Assembly (NCBI RefSeq): GCF_029054785.1
Contig: NZ_JAIDEN010000054.1
Span: 1 to 21,759, forward strand
Length of the DNA: 21,759 bases
From: Duncaniella sp.
GTDB taxonomy: Bacteria > Bacteroidota > Bacteroidia > Bacteroidales > Muribaculaceae
Direction of reading: 5' to 3'
Part shown: positions 15,628-21,759 of the stretch, one piece after another
Position numbering within the stretch: the stretch's first letter is position 1
How the letters are laid out: each line of letters begins with the position of its first letter
Position numbers and translations under genes: made by a program
Notes under the pieces: generated by a model
Seen by the model: the letters and a program-made list of their open reading frames with translations, nothing else
The model's database searches: none
Told to the model about the DNA's origin: nothing

Positions 15628-16266
15628 TCAGCTGTTTTTTGAATAAAAGCGACAGACAGAGGTCAGGAAACAGTTCAGGCAATCCGGACGGCGCGCTTTG
15701 CAGACGTAGCGTCCGTGAAGAATCAGCCAGTGATGAGCCTTCGGGATCAGCTCTTCGGGAATATATTTGACAAGAGCCTTTTCCGTGGCCAGAGGAGTCT
15801 TGCTTCCGGTAGTCAGACCTATGCGCTCGCTCACCCTGAACACATGGGTATCCACCGCCATTGTCGGACGGTCGAAGATGACCGACAGAATGACATTGGC
15901 AGTCTTGCGGCCAACACCCGGCAGGCTCGTGAGAGCATCAAGATCCGACGGCACCTCGCCTCCGAAATCCTCTACCAGCTTGCGGGCCATGCCGCTGAGC
16001 GAACGGCTCTTGTTGTTGGGATAGGAACAGGAACGGATGTATTCGAAAATCTCTTCCTGCGATGCCGCGGCCATTGCCTGCGGGGTCGGATAGGCCTCGA
16101 AAAGCGCGGGGGTGATCATGTTGACCCGCTTGTCAGTACACTGGGCCGAAAGAATCACGGCCACAAGCAGCTGATAAGGATTGTCATAATGCAACTCTGT
16201 CTCGGCGACAGGCATCGCCGAGGCAAAGAGTTCAAGCACTTTGGAATAACGGTCCTTTACGGTCAT
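15628..16266 (-). CDS. nth: Endonuclease III, DNA glycosylase/AP lyase
   Basis: Nth removes oxidised pyrimidines and cuts the abasic site in base-excision repair. The 212 residues match E. coli Nth (211). The helix-hairpin-helix L-P-G-V-G-R-K-T-A-N is at 115-124, with the catalytic lysine at 121. The activating aspartate is Asp139 in V-D-T-H-V. The iron-sulphur loop is complete: Cys189, Cys196, Cys199 and Cys205 in the spacing C-x6-C-x2-C-x5-C. The ATG overlaps the TGA of pheS by one base (TGATG), so translation is probably coupled. This pairing of a repair enzyme with a tRNA synthetase gene appears to be one of operon convenience. Confidence 0.97.
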   Translation of the reverse strand: MTVKDRYSKVLELFASAMPVAETELHYDNPYQLLVAVILSAQCTDKRVNMITPALFEAYPTPQAMAAASQEEIFEYIRSCSYPNNKSRSLSGMARKLVEDFGGEVPSDLDALTSLPGVGRKTANVILSVIFDRPTMAVDTHVFRVSERIGLTTGSKTPLATEKALVKYIPEELIPKAHHWLILHGRYVCKARRPDCLNCFLTSVCRFYSKNS

Positions 16267-17285
16267 CAGTGAGCAGCCTGGAACTGTTCGAGGAAACGGA
16301 CGTCATTTTCCGAGAACATACGCAGGTCCTTGACCTGATATTTCAGGTTGGTGATACGCTCGACGCCCATTCCGAGTGCGAAACCTGAATAGACTTTCGA
16401 ATCAATGCCGCAGGCCTCAAGGACATTCGGATCGACCATACCGCAGCCGAGAATCTCTACCCAGCCGGTGTGTTTGCAGAACGAGCAACCCTTTCCGCCG
16501 CAGAGATTGCAGGAAATATCCATCTCTGCCGAAGGTTCGGTGAAGGGGAAGTAGCTCGGACGCAGGCGGATCTTGGTCTCAGGTCCGAACATCTCGCGGG
16601 CGAAATAGAGAAGTGTCTGACGCAGGTCGGCAAAAGATACGTTCTTGTCTACGTAGAGAGCCTCGACCTGATGGAAGAAGCAGTGCGCACGGGCCGAGAT
16701 AGCCTCGTTGCGGTAGACGCGTCCGGGGCAGATGATGCGGATCGGCGGCTGAGTCTTCTCCATCACGCGGCTCTGGACCGAAGATGTGTGGGTGCGCAGG
16801 AGCACGTCGGGATTGCGCTGGATGAAGAATGTGTCCTGCATGTCGCGTGCCGGATGGTCTTCGGCAAAGTTGAGCGAAGAGAAGACATGCCAGTCATCCT
16901 CGATCTCAGGACCTTCGGCAATGGTGAATCCAAGGCGGGAGAAGATCGAGATGATCTCGTTTCTCACCAGCGAAAGCGGATGGCGTGTGCCGAGCGGCAT
17001 AGGAGCGGCTGTACGGAAAAGGTCAATGTCAGCCGCTGTGTTGTCGGCAGTCTCCAGAGCCTCGCGAAGGGCATTGAGACGGTCAGTGGCAAGAGTCTTC
17101 AGCTCATTGAGTTTCTGGCCAAGTTCTCTCTTCTGTTCTGCGGGAACGGTGCGGAAATCCGCCATGAGTTCCGAAACAGCGCCTTTCTTGCTGAGATACT
17201 TGATGCGAAGGGCTTCGACATCCTGGGGAGTCTTGGCTTCAAGAGCCTCGATTTCAGCTTTTAGCTGGTTTATCTTATCTATCAT
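16266..17285 (-). CDS. pheS: Phenylalanine--tRNA ligase alpha subunit
   Basis: PheS is the catalytic chain of the alpha2-beta2 synthetase that charges tRNA-Phe. The 339 residues match the family (about 330-345). An N-terminal coiled-coil domain (about 1-90), which grips tRNA, precedes the class II catalytic core. Motif 2, G-R-V-Y-R-N-E, is at 188-194 and motif 3, G-F-A-L-G-M-G-V-E-R, at 301-310. The insert C-N-L-C-G-G-K-G-C-S-F-C (Cys259, 262, 267, 270) could bind zinc; this cysteine-bearing form is found in many bacterial PheS proteins. The partner gene pheT is not adjacent, as is usual in Bacteroidetes. A -7 box lies just upstream, and the stop codon overlaps the nth start. Confidence 0.98.
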   Translation of the reverse strand: MIDKINQLKAEIEALEAKTPQDVEALRIKYLSKKGAVSELMADFRTVPAEQKRELGQKLNELKTLATDRLNALREALETADNTAADIDLFRTAAPMPLGTRHPLSLVRNEIISIFSRLGFTIAEGPEIEDDWHVFSSLNFAEDHPARDMQDTFFIQRNPDVLLRTHTSSVQSRVMEKTQPPIRIICPGRVYRNEAISARAHCFFHQVEALYVDKNVSFADLRQTLLYFAREMFGPETKIRLRPSYFPFTEPSAEMDISCNLCGGKGCSFCKHTGWVEILGCGMVDPNVLEACGIDSKVYSGFALGMGVERITNLKYQVKDLRMFSENDVRFLEQFQAAH

Positions 17286-17310
17286 TGTGTCAGATCGGTT
17301 TAATGAAGTG

Positions 17311-17318
17311 CAAAATTA
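17311..17318 (-). promoter_or_regulatory. Candidate -7 box of pheS
   Basis: On the minus strand the sequence reads TAATTTTG, an exact match to TAnnTTTG, 25 nt before the pheS ATG. No convincing TTTG lies at the -33 distance, which falls at the end of lgt, so read-through from lgt may also contribute. Confidence 0.6.
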
Positions 17319-17344
17319 GTGATTTTTCCCTAACCGAGAGGTGT

Positions 17345-18217
17345 TCAGCGGCGTTTTTTTGAGGCCTCAGTCTCGTCTGCGTCGGCAAAACGGTTTGGGA
17401 AAGTCAGATGCAGACGCGGACGCATCATGGCATAGATGATCAGGCCGACACCCAGCAGGATGAAGGGAATGCTCAGCAACTGACCCATGTTAAGAACCAT
17501 TGTCTCTTCGAATTCGACCTGAGGATTTTTAATGAACTCGATGAGAAAACGCGGGAGGAAGATGCCGATGAAGAAGACACCGAAAATCAGTCCAGGACGC
17601 TCTTCGGCATTCTTTTTCCAGTACATCCACATCAGCAGTCCGAAAAGGGCGAAATAGCACAATGCCTCGTAGATCTGGGTCGGATGACAGGCCTGCCCGT
17701 AATAAAGCTGATGCCATTCCATCGAACGCACGAACATGAATCCCCAGGGAAGATCTGTGGCATCACCGAAAATCTCTGAATTCATCAGATTGCCGAGACG
17801 GATCAACCCGCCGACAAGCGCTACCGGTATGACCAGACGGTCAAAGGCCCACAGCGGATTGCGTTTTGTTGTGAAGATCGAATACATGATGACACAGAGG
17901 ACAATACCGATGGTGCCGCCATGACTTGCAAGGCCTCCCTCCCAGACATACAGGATGCTGATCGGATTCTGGCTGTAAAGATCCCACTGATAAAAGAATA
18001 CGTGGCCGAGCCGGGCACCGATGATGGTTCCGGCAATGGTCCAGAGCAGGAGAAGGCTGAGCCATTTTTCAGGCGCTCCCTCGTGTTTGTAAATGCGGGC
18101 TTCGATCTCATATCCCACAAGGAATCCGATCATGAAAGCCAGACTATACCAACGGATGCCGAAACTGCCGATATGGAAAAGCATCGGATCAGCATTCCAG
18201 ACAATAAAATCCAACAT
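17345..18217 (-). CDS. lgt: Prolipoprotein diacylglyceryl transferase
   Basis: Lgt transfers diacylglycerol from phosphatidylglycerol to the lipobox cysteine of lipoprotein precursors, the first step in their maturation at the inner membrane. The 290 residues and about seven membrane segments fit the family. The signature G-G-L-I-R-L-G-N-L-M-N-S-E is at 136-148 and includes the conserved arginine (140), asparagine (146) and glutamate (148). The periplasmic H-G-G motif is at 99-101, and H-P-T-Q-I-Y-E is at 178-184. The C-terminus ends in a basic tail (SKKRR). It has a good promoter of its own and leads the leftward gene group containing pheS and nth; the gap to pheS is only 59 nt. Its products here would include the two lipoproteins encoded on the left side of this window. 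Confidence 0.97.
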   Translation of the reverse strand: MLDFIVWNADPMLFHIGSFGIRWYSLAFMIGFLVGYEIEARIYKHEGAPEKWLSLLLLWTIAGTIIGARLGHVFFYQWDLYSQNPISILYVWEGGLASHGGTIGIVLCVIMYSIFTTKRNPLWAFDRLVIPVALVGGLIRLGNLMNSEIFGDATDLPWGFMFVRSMEWHQLYYGQACHPTQIYEALCYFALFGLLMWMYWKKNAEERPGLIFGVFFIGIFLPRFLIEFIKNPQVEFEETMVLNMGQLLSIPFILLGVGLIIYAMMRPRLHLTFPNRFADADETEASKKRR

Positions 18218-18248
18218 GGTTTTATGTGTGATAATGTTAAAATTCTTG

Positions 18249-18279
18249 CAAAATTACGCAGAATCGGGGTGCTAATCAA
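18249..18279 (-). promoter_or_regulatory. Promoter of lgt
   Basis: On the minus strand TTG (18277-18279) and TAATTTTG (18249-18256) are 20 nt apart, and the -7 box lies about 31 nt before the lgt ATG. A small hairpin, GGGGT/ACCCC (18266-18270 and 18279-18283), overlaps the -33 side and could be the weak terminator of the ClC-type gene. Confidence 0.75.
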
Positions 18280-18320
18280 CCCCAAGCCATATTTTTACAT
18301 TAATTAACCCTTGTATTTTT

Positions 18321-19733
18321 TCATTCTGATTTTTTCCGAAGTTTCTTTATCCGTAGCATCAGGCCGTTGTTGCGGTCCTGACGGCGGGAAAAATAGCTGT
18401 CGGCAGTAAATAGCCTGACAATTCCGAACGAGACAGCCGCCGTCAGCACAAGAGGAAGGAAAAACGCATAGGCCGCCCCCATCTCACAGGTCAGAAAGAT
18501 GGCCATGAGAGGTGCCCTGATCGCCCCGGCCATCACTCCTGCCATCGCAAAGTAGGCGAAATGGGCCTGCGGCAAGTGCAGCCCGAAAAGCTGGTTGAGC
18601 AGCGAGGCAAAAAAGAATCCTGCAATGCAGCCGGCAAAAAGCGTCGGGGCGAAATCTCCGCTGACTCCGCCGCCATTGTTGGTGACTGACGTGGCAAAAC
18701 ATTTTACAATCAAAACGCCTCCTGAAACCAGAATCAGGGTCCACACACTTGAGTGACCTGCAAAAAGGCTATCGGAAAGCAGTGTCGAAAAATCACCGTT
18801 GATCACCTTGCCGACAGTGCCGTAGCCCTCTCCATAGAGCAGAGGAAACAGAAAAATCATTACAGCCAGCAACCCTCCGGCGGCCAGATTTCTGATCCAC
18901 GGTTCCGACAGACAACCGAGCCACCGTCCGACAGTCTTCATTATATAGCTGTAATACAGCGAATAGACCCCACAGAACAGTCCGAGCAGAATGACAAACG
19001 GCAACAGCGACGGATCAAACCCAACACTCTGGTCAAAGGGGATGTCAAGAGAGCAGCCGGAAAGTAGATACGCTGTCATAGCGGCGGTGACAGCCGCAAC
19101 CACAAGCACGAGCACCGAAACAGTTGTCAAAGGCATGCGCAACACTTCAAGCGTGAAAAGCACTCCGCCGAGTGGCGATTTGAATATTCCTGCGATCCCG
19201 GCCCCTGCTCCACAACCGACGATTATCATCATCATCCGTGGCGAAAAGCGGCATAGACGCCCGATGTTGCTCCCGATAGCCGCACCGGCATAGGCGATAG
19301 GTCCCTCGGATCCGGCAGAGCCGCCGAAACCGAGAGTGATCGTGCTCGCAAGAATTGGACTTACCGTCAGGGAAGCCCGAAGCCTGTACATTTTCTTTGA
19401 AAGATCTCCCATCAGCTGCCTGACTCCGTGGGCAAGCCTCATTTTCAAGACATAGCGGCAGAAAATTCCCGTCAGAAGGATTCCGGCCAAAGGAATAATA
19501 AGCAGTGACAGGTTGGCCGACCCGGCATGAAGTCCGGCAGTAAGAAAACGCGAGACAAACGCGACAAGACGCTTGAGCACAAATGCGCCGAAACCCGCCG
19601 CAAGCCCGGTCAGCGCAGCGACGATGAACAGGAATGCCGTGTCCGACACATGCTGCCGCCGCCAATATAGAAACCGGAGGAGTTTTCGACGCGACACAGC
19701 TGCGGAATTCTGATGGAACAAATGAGATATCAT
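18321..19733 (-). CDS. ClC-family chloride channel/transporter-like membrane protein
   Basis: From the chosen ATG this protein has 470 residues and about a dozen hydrophobic segments in the ClC pattern. It carries G-S-A-G-S-E-G-P (gating glutamate Glu143), G-I-F-K-S-P-L-G-G (182-190) and N-N-G-G-G-V-S-G-D-F-A-P with following G-A-x-x-A-P-L-M-A. Two canonical positions differ: the S of the first anion-selectivity motif (G-S-G-I-P in E. coli ClC) is histidine here (A-H-G-V-R, His102), and the inner proton-pathway glutamate is valine (E-V in place of E-E, residues 196-197). There are no C-terminal CBS domains. An upstream in-frame ATG would add 15 residues, but a -7 box lies at that point, so the shorter start is preferred. 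It is divergent from the SusC-type gene. The ion and mode (channel or exchanger) are uncertain. Confidence 0.88.
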   Translation of the reverse strand: MISHLFHQNSAAVSRRKLLRFLYWRRQHVSDTAFLFIVAALTGLAAGFGAFVLKRLVAFVSRFLTAGLHAGSANLSLLIIPLAGILLTGIFCRYVLKMRLAHGVRQLMGDLSKKMYRLRASLTVSPILASTITLGFGGSAGSEGPIAYAGAAIGSNIGRLCRFSPRMMMIIVGCGAGAGIAGIFKSPLGGVLFTLEVLRMPLTTVSVLVLVVAAVTAAMTAYLLSGCSLDIPFDQSVGFDPSLLPFVILLGLFCGVYSLYYSYIMKTVGRWLGCLSEPWIRNLAAGGLLAVMIFLFPLLYGEGYGTVGKVINGDFSTLLSDSLFAGHSSVWTLILVSGGVLIVKCFATSVTNNGGGVSGDFAPTLFAGCIAGFFFASLLNQLFGLHLPQAHFAYFAMAGVMAGAIRAPLMAIFLTCEMGAAYAFFLPLVLTAAVSFGIVRLFTADSYFSRRQDRNNGLMLRIKKLRKKSE

Positions 19734-19766
19734 ATACTTACAACAAATGACAATATCCAATGTTTT

Positions 19767-19774
19767 CAAAAATA
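19767..19774 (-). promoter_or_regulatory. Candidate -7 box of the ClC-type gene
   Basis: On the minus strand the sequence reads TATTTTTG, matching TAnnTTTG, 34 nt before the preferred ATG. Transcription from here would begin after the more distal in-frame ATG (19776-19778), which argues against using it. The -33 element is unclear. Confidence 0.5.
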
Positions 19775-19901
19775 ACAATGGTTAATGTTTATTAAACACA
19801 CACAGTCCGCATCAGAGACCTATCCGGCTATATACCACACCATTAACACTGTTAAACAATCTTTCACCTTTAACAGCATCAATTTTTGCCACATTTGGCA
19901 T

Positions 19902-19933
19902 TTTGCTACTTAAAAATAAAATACATATCTTTG
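19902..19933 (+). promoter_or_regulatory. Promoter of the SusC-type gene
   Basis: TTTG (19902-19905) and TATCTTTG (19926-19933) are spaced by 20 nt, one of the best promoter matches in the window. The start of transcription would be near 19940, leaving a leader of about 90 nt. The intergenic region is otherwise AT-rich with no further gene. Confidence 0.82.
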
Positions 19934-19968
19934 GTGGCTAATTATTATGACCAAATCAGCCACCAAAG
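19929..19968. repeat. 11-bp perfect inverted repeat overlapping the SusC-type promoter
   Basis: CTTTGGTGGCT (19929-19939) recurs as its exact complement AGCCACCAAAG (19958-19968) with an 18-nt spacer. The left arm covers the second half of the -7 box and the likely start of transcription. It could be an operator for a dimeric regulator, or the first hairpin of the transcript. Confidence 0.75.
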
Positions 19969-20029
19969 CGGGCAAAATAGTAACTTTTTGATACAATATC
20001 CAATCATTTCATATATTTTAACCAGAGCA

Positions 20030-21759
20030 ATGAATTTAGTAAATCCTTTTTCATCCGGATTCACACGGAAGATCGGGACATTGGCTTTATGGCTTGTCTG
20101 CGTCCTTGTCCTATCCGGAACAACATCAGCTCAAAATGCCGGTACGGTCAATGGTGTCGTTCTTGACGATGTCGAACACCTTCCAATGCCGGGAGTCACC
20201 GTCGCTGTAATGAAAGGCGGCAAAATCGTGACCGGCACATCGACCAATCTGGACGGCGAATTCACCGTCAACGTCCCCTCCGGAGCAAAACTCCGCTTCT
20301 CCTACATCGGCTATGCGCCCCAGGAACTCGCTCCTGTCTTCGGCAAGAGCATGGAAGTGGTCCTGGTCGAAGAGGCCGAGACTATGGAAGAAGTAGTGGT
20401 CAACGGCTACTTCACCCGTAAGCGCAACACCTATACCGGTGCGGCAAAGAGCCTTTCGGGCGAGGAACTTCTGAGCGTGTCTCCGACCAATATTCTTCAG
20501 GCCATCAGCACCCTTGACGCCGGTCTGAACATCACACAGAACAACGCGATGGGTTCAAACCCCAACAACATTCCGGACCTTGTCATCCGAAGCACCACAT
20601 CGCTCGCCACTAACAACGAGGTCGGACTGAACTCGCCGCTGATCGTCATCGACGGTGTCGAGAGCACCCTCCAGGCCCTGTATGACATGAACATCCAGGA
20701 CATCGAGCGTGTCGACATCCTCAAAGACGCATCGGCCACAGCGCTCTACGGTGAAAACGCCGCCAACGGCGTGATCATCATCGAACGCAAGCGCGTTACC
20801 CAGGCTCCGGTCCGCGTCCGCTACACATTCACCCCCCAGATGAGCTTCGCCGACCTGAGCAGCTATGATCTCTGCAACGCAGGCCAGAAGCTGGAACTCG
20901 AACGCCTGGCCGGACTCTATGACATGACCGACGGTTCGCTTGATCAGGAATACTACAACAAACTCGCCCTCATCAGCGGCGGACGCAACATCGACTGGAT
21001 CTCAAAGCCAGTCCGCAACAGTTTCTCACACACCCATTCGCTCTCTGTCTCAGGCCGCGGATCGAGCCTCGACTACAACATCACGGCCGACTACCAGAGC
21101 ATCAACGGCGTGATGAAGGACGACGGACGCAACCGTTACGGCATGAACGTCTACCTGAGCTACCGCGTTCAGGACAAGCTCGTGGTGACTCTGCGTGCCG
21201 AGCACACCAGCTTGCAGACCAACAACTCGAAATACGGTTCGTTTACCGACTATATTGCCGCCAACCCTTACGACTCTCCCTATGACGAACGCGGCAATCT
21301 CAACAAAATGCTGTCATACAACAAGAGCAACCCGCTCTACGAAGCCTCTCTCAGCAGTTTCAGCAAAACCCAGACCCGCACACAGAATGTCTCGCTTGAC
21401 GTACGCTACAACTTCAAGCCGAACCTCTATGTGACTGCCCAGGGCACCTACTCCACGTCAAAAGGCACAAGCGATGTCTTCGTGTCGCCTGATTCAAACT
21501 CCTTCGCCAGCGCACCGCTCGAACAGAAAGGCTCCTATCAGCTCGGCAACCTCGGAACCGACAACTGGAGCGGCAAGATCGTCGGCAACTGGATCCACAA
21601 TTTCGACAAGGAAGGCACGATGTTCACCCTCAACCTCGGCTGGGAAGTGAAGCGCGACAAAGCGACCAACAGCTATCTCACCGGCAGCGGATTCCTCTCC
21701 GATGATCTGGCAGACCTGTCATACGCCTCCACCTATTCCAACGCCCTCCTCCCCTACGG
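20030..21759 (+). CDS. SusC/RagA-family TonB-dependent outer-membrane transporter (5' part)
   Basis: The frame is open to the window edge, giving 576 residues of a protein normally about 1,000 long. A signal peptide ends at about residue 34 (T-T-S-A before Q-N-A-G). Residues about 38-125 are a carboxypeptidase-regulatory-like domain with L-P-M-P-G-V-T-V and F-S-Y-I-G-Y, followed by E-E-V-V-V-N-G-Y-F-T-R-K, where most members have G-Y-G-T. The plug domain follows, with S-P-L-I-V-I-D-G-V and D-A-S-A-T-A-L-Y-G-E-N-A-A-N-G-V-I. The usual I-R-G-x-x-S segment reads I-R-S-T-T-S here. The beta-barrel begins near residue 250. SusC proteins import glycans or peptides through the outer membrane with a SusD lipoprotein, which should lie just beyond the right edge. 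There is no N-terminal STN signalling domain, so anti-sigma-type regulation is less likely. Confidence 0.95.
   Translation, partial: MNLVNPFSSGFTRKIGTLALWLVCVLVLSGTTSAQNAGTVNGVVLDDVEHLPMPGVTVAVMKGGKIVTGTSTNLDGEFTVNVPSGAKLRFSYIGYAPQELAPVFGKSMEVVLVEEAETMEEVVVNGYFTRKRNTYTGAAKSLSGEELLSVSPTNILQAISTLDAGLNITQNNAMGSNPNNIPDLVIRSTTSLATNNEVGLNSPLIVIDGVESTLQALYDMNIQDIERVDILKDASATALYGENAANGVIIIERKRVTQAPVRVRYTFTPQMSFADLSSYDLCNAGQKLELERLAGLYDMTDGSLDQEYYNKLALISGGRNIDWISKPVRNSFSHTHSLSVSGRGSSLDYNITADYQSINGVMKDDGRNRYGMNVYLSYRVQDKLVVTLRAEHTSLQTNNSKYGSFTDYIAANPYDSPYDERGNLNKMLSYNKSNPLYEASLSSFSKTQTRTQNVSLDVRYNFKPNLYVTAQGTYSTSKGTSDVFVSPDSNSFASAPLEQKGSYQLGNLGTDNWSGKIVGNWIHNFDKEGTMFTLNLGWEVKRDKATNSYLTGSGFLSDDLADLSYASTYSNALLPY

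Noticed and set aside
19734..19778. Longer start for the ClC-type protein (15 extra residues)
   Set aside because: A matching -7 promoter box lies at the proposed start codon, so the transcript probably begins downstream of it.
1..21759. CRISPR array, prophage, complete insertion sequence or rRNA
   Set aside because: No regularly spaced direct repeats, phage structural genes, transposase with terminal repeats, or rRNA-like conserved stretches were seen on either strand.

Overview
This window looks like chromosomal DNA from a Bacteroidales bacterium, most likely a gut member of the Muribaculaceae or a close relative; the family is inferred, not proven. The reasons are: recurrent Bacteroidetes-type promoter boxes (TAnnTTTG at -7, often with TTTG or TTG about 19-22 nt upstream), AT-rich leaders without Shine-Dalgarno sequences, GC-rich coding DNA, several lipoproteins, and a SusC-type TonB-dependent transporter beginning at the right edge.

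Layout. Positions 1-435 hold the tail of an unidentified reading frame, a short possible leucine-rich-repeat remnant and the terminator of a tRNA. A tRNA-Leu(CAG) follows on the minus strand. From about 780 to 14,260 all genes read rightward: a PKD-like surface lipoprotein, glnS, a TPR protein, trigger factor, a MATE exporter, an AspT/YidE-type transporter with a long leader, prs, and a secreted S9 peptidase. Terminator hairpins and new promoters separate most of these units. Convergent terminators at about 14,300-14,416 mark the end of this block. From 14,451 to 19,733 all genes read leftward: a ClC-type protein, lgt, pheS, nth, a TRIC-family channel and a GtrA-family protein. pheS/nth and TRIC/gtrA overlap by 1 and 4 bases, so each pair is probably translationally coupled. 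A divergent intergenic region then drives the ClC gene leftward and the SusC gene rightward; the SusC gene runs off the window.

Function. Most genes are core: tRNA charging (tRNA-Leu, GlnRS, PheRS alpha), nascent-chain folding (trigger factor), PRPP synthesis, DNA base-excision repair (endonuclease III) and lipoprotein maturation (Lgt). The accessory layer is the envelope set: the PKD lipoprotein, the peptidase, transporters, the ClC-type protein and the SusC homologue, which probably opens a nutrient-uptake locus to the right. I found no CRISPR array, complete insertion sequence, prophage or rRNA, and no clearly new system. The points most worth a second look are the 11-bp inverted repeat over the SusC promoter, the non-canonical pore residues of the ClC protein, the overlapping small ORF ahead of the AspT-type gene, the 15-bp perfect inverted repeat after glnS, and the gene-remnant zone beside the tRNA.
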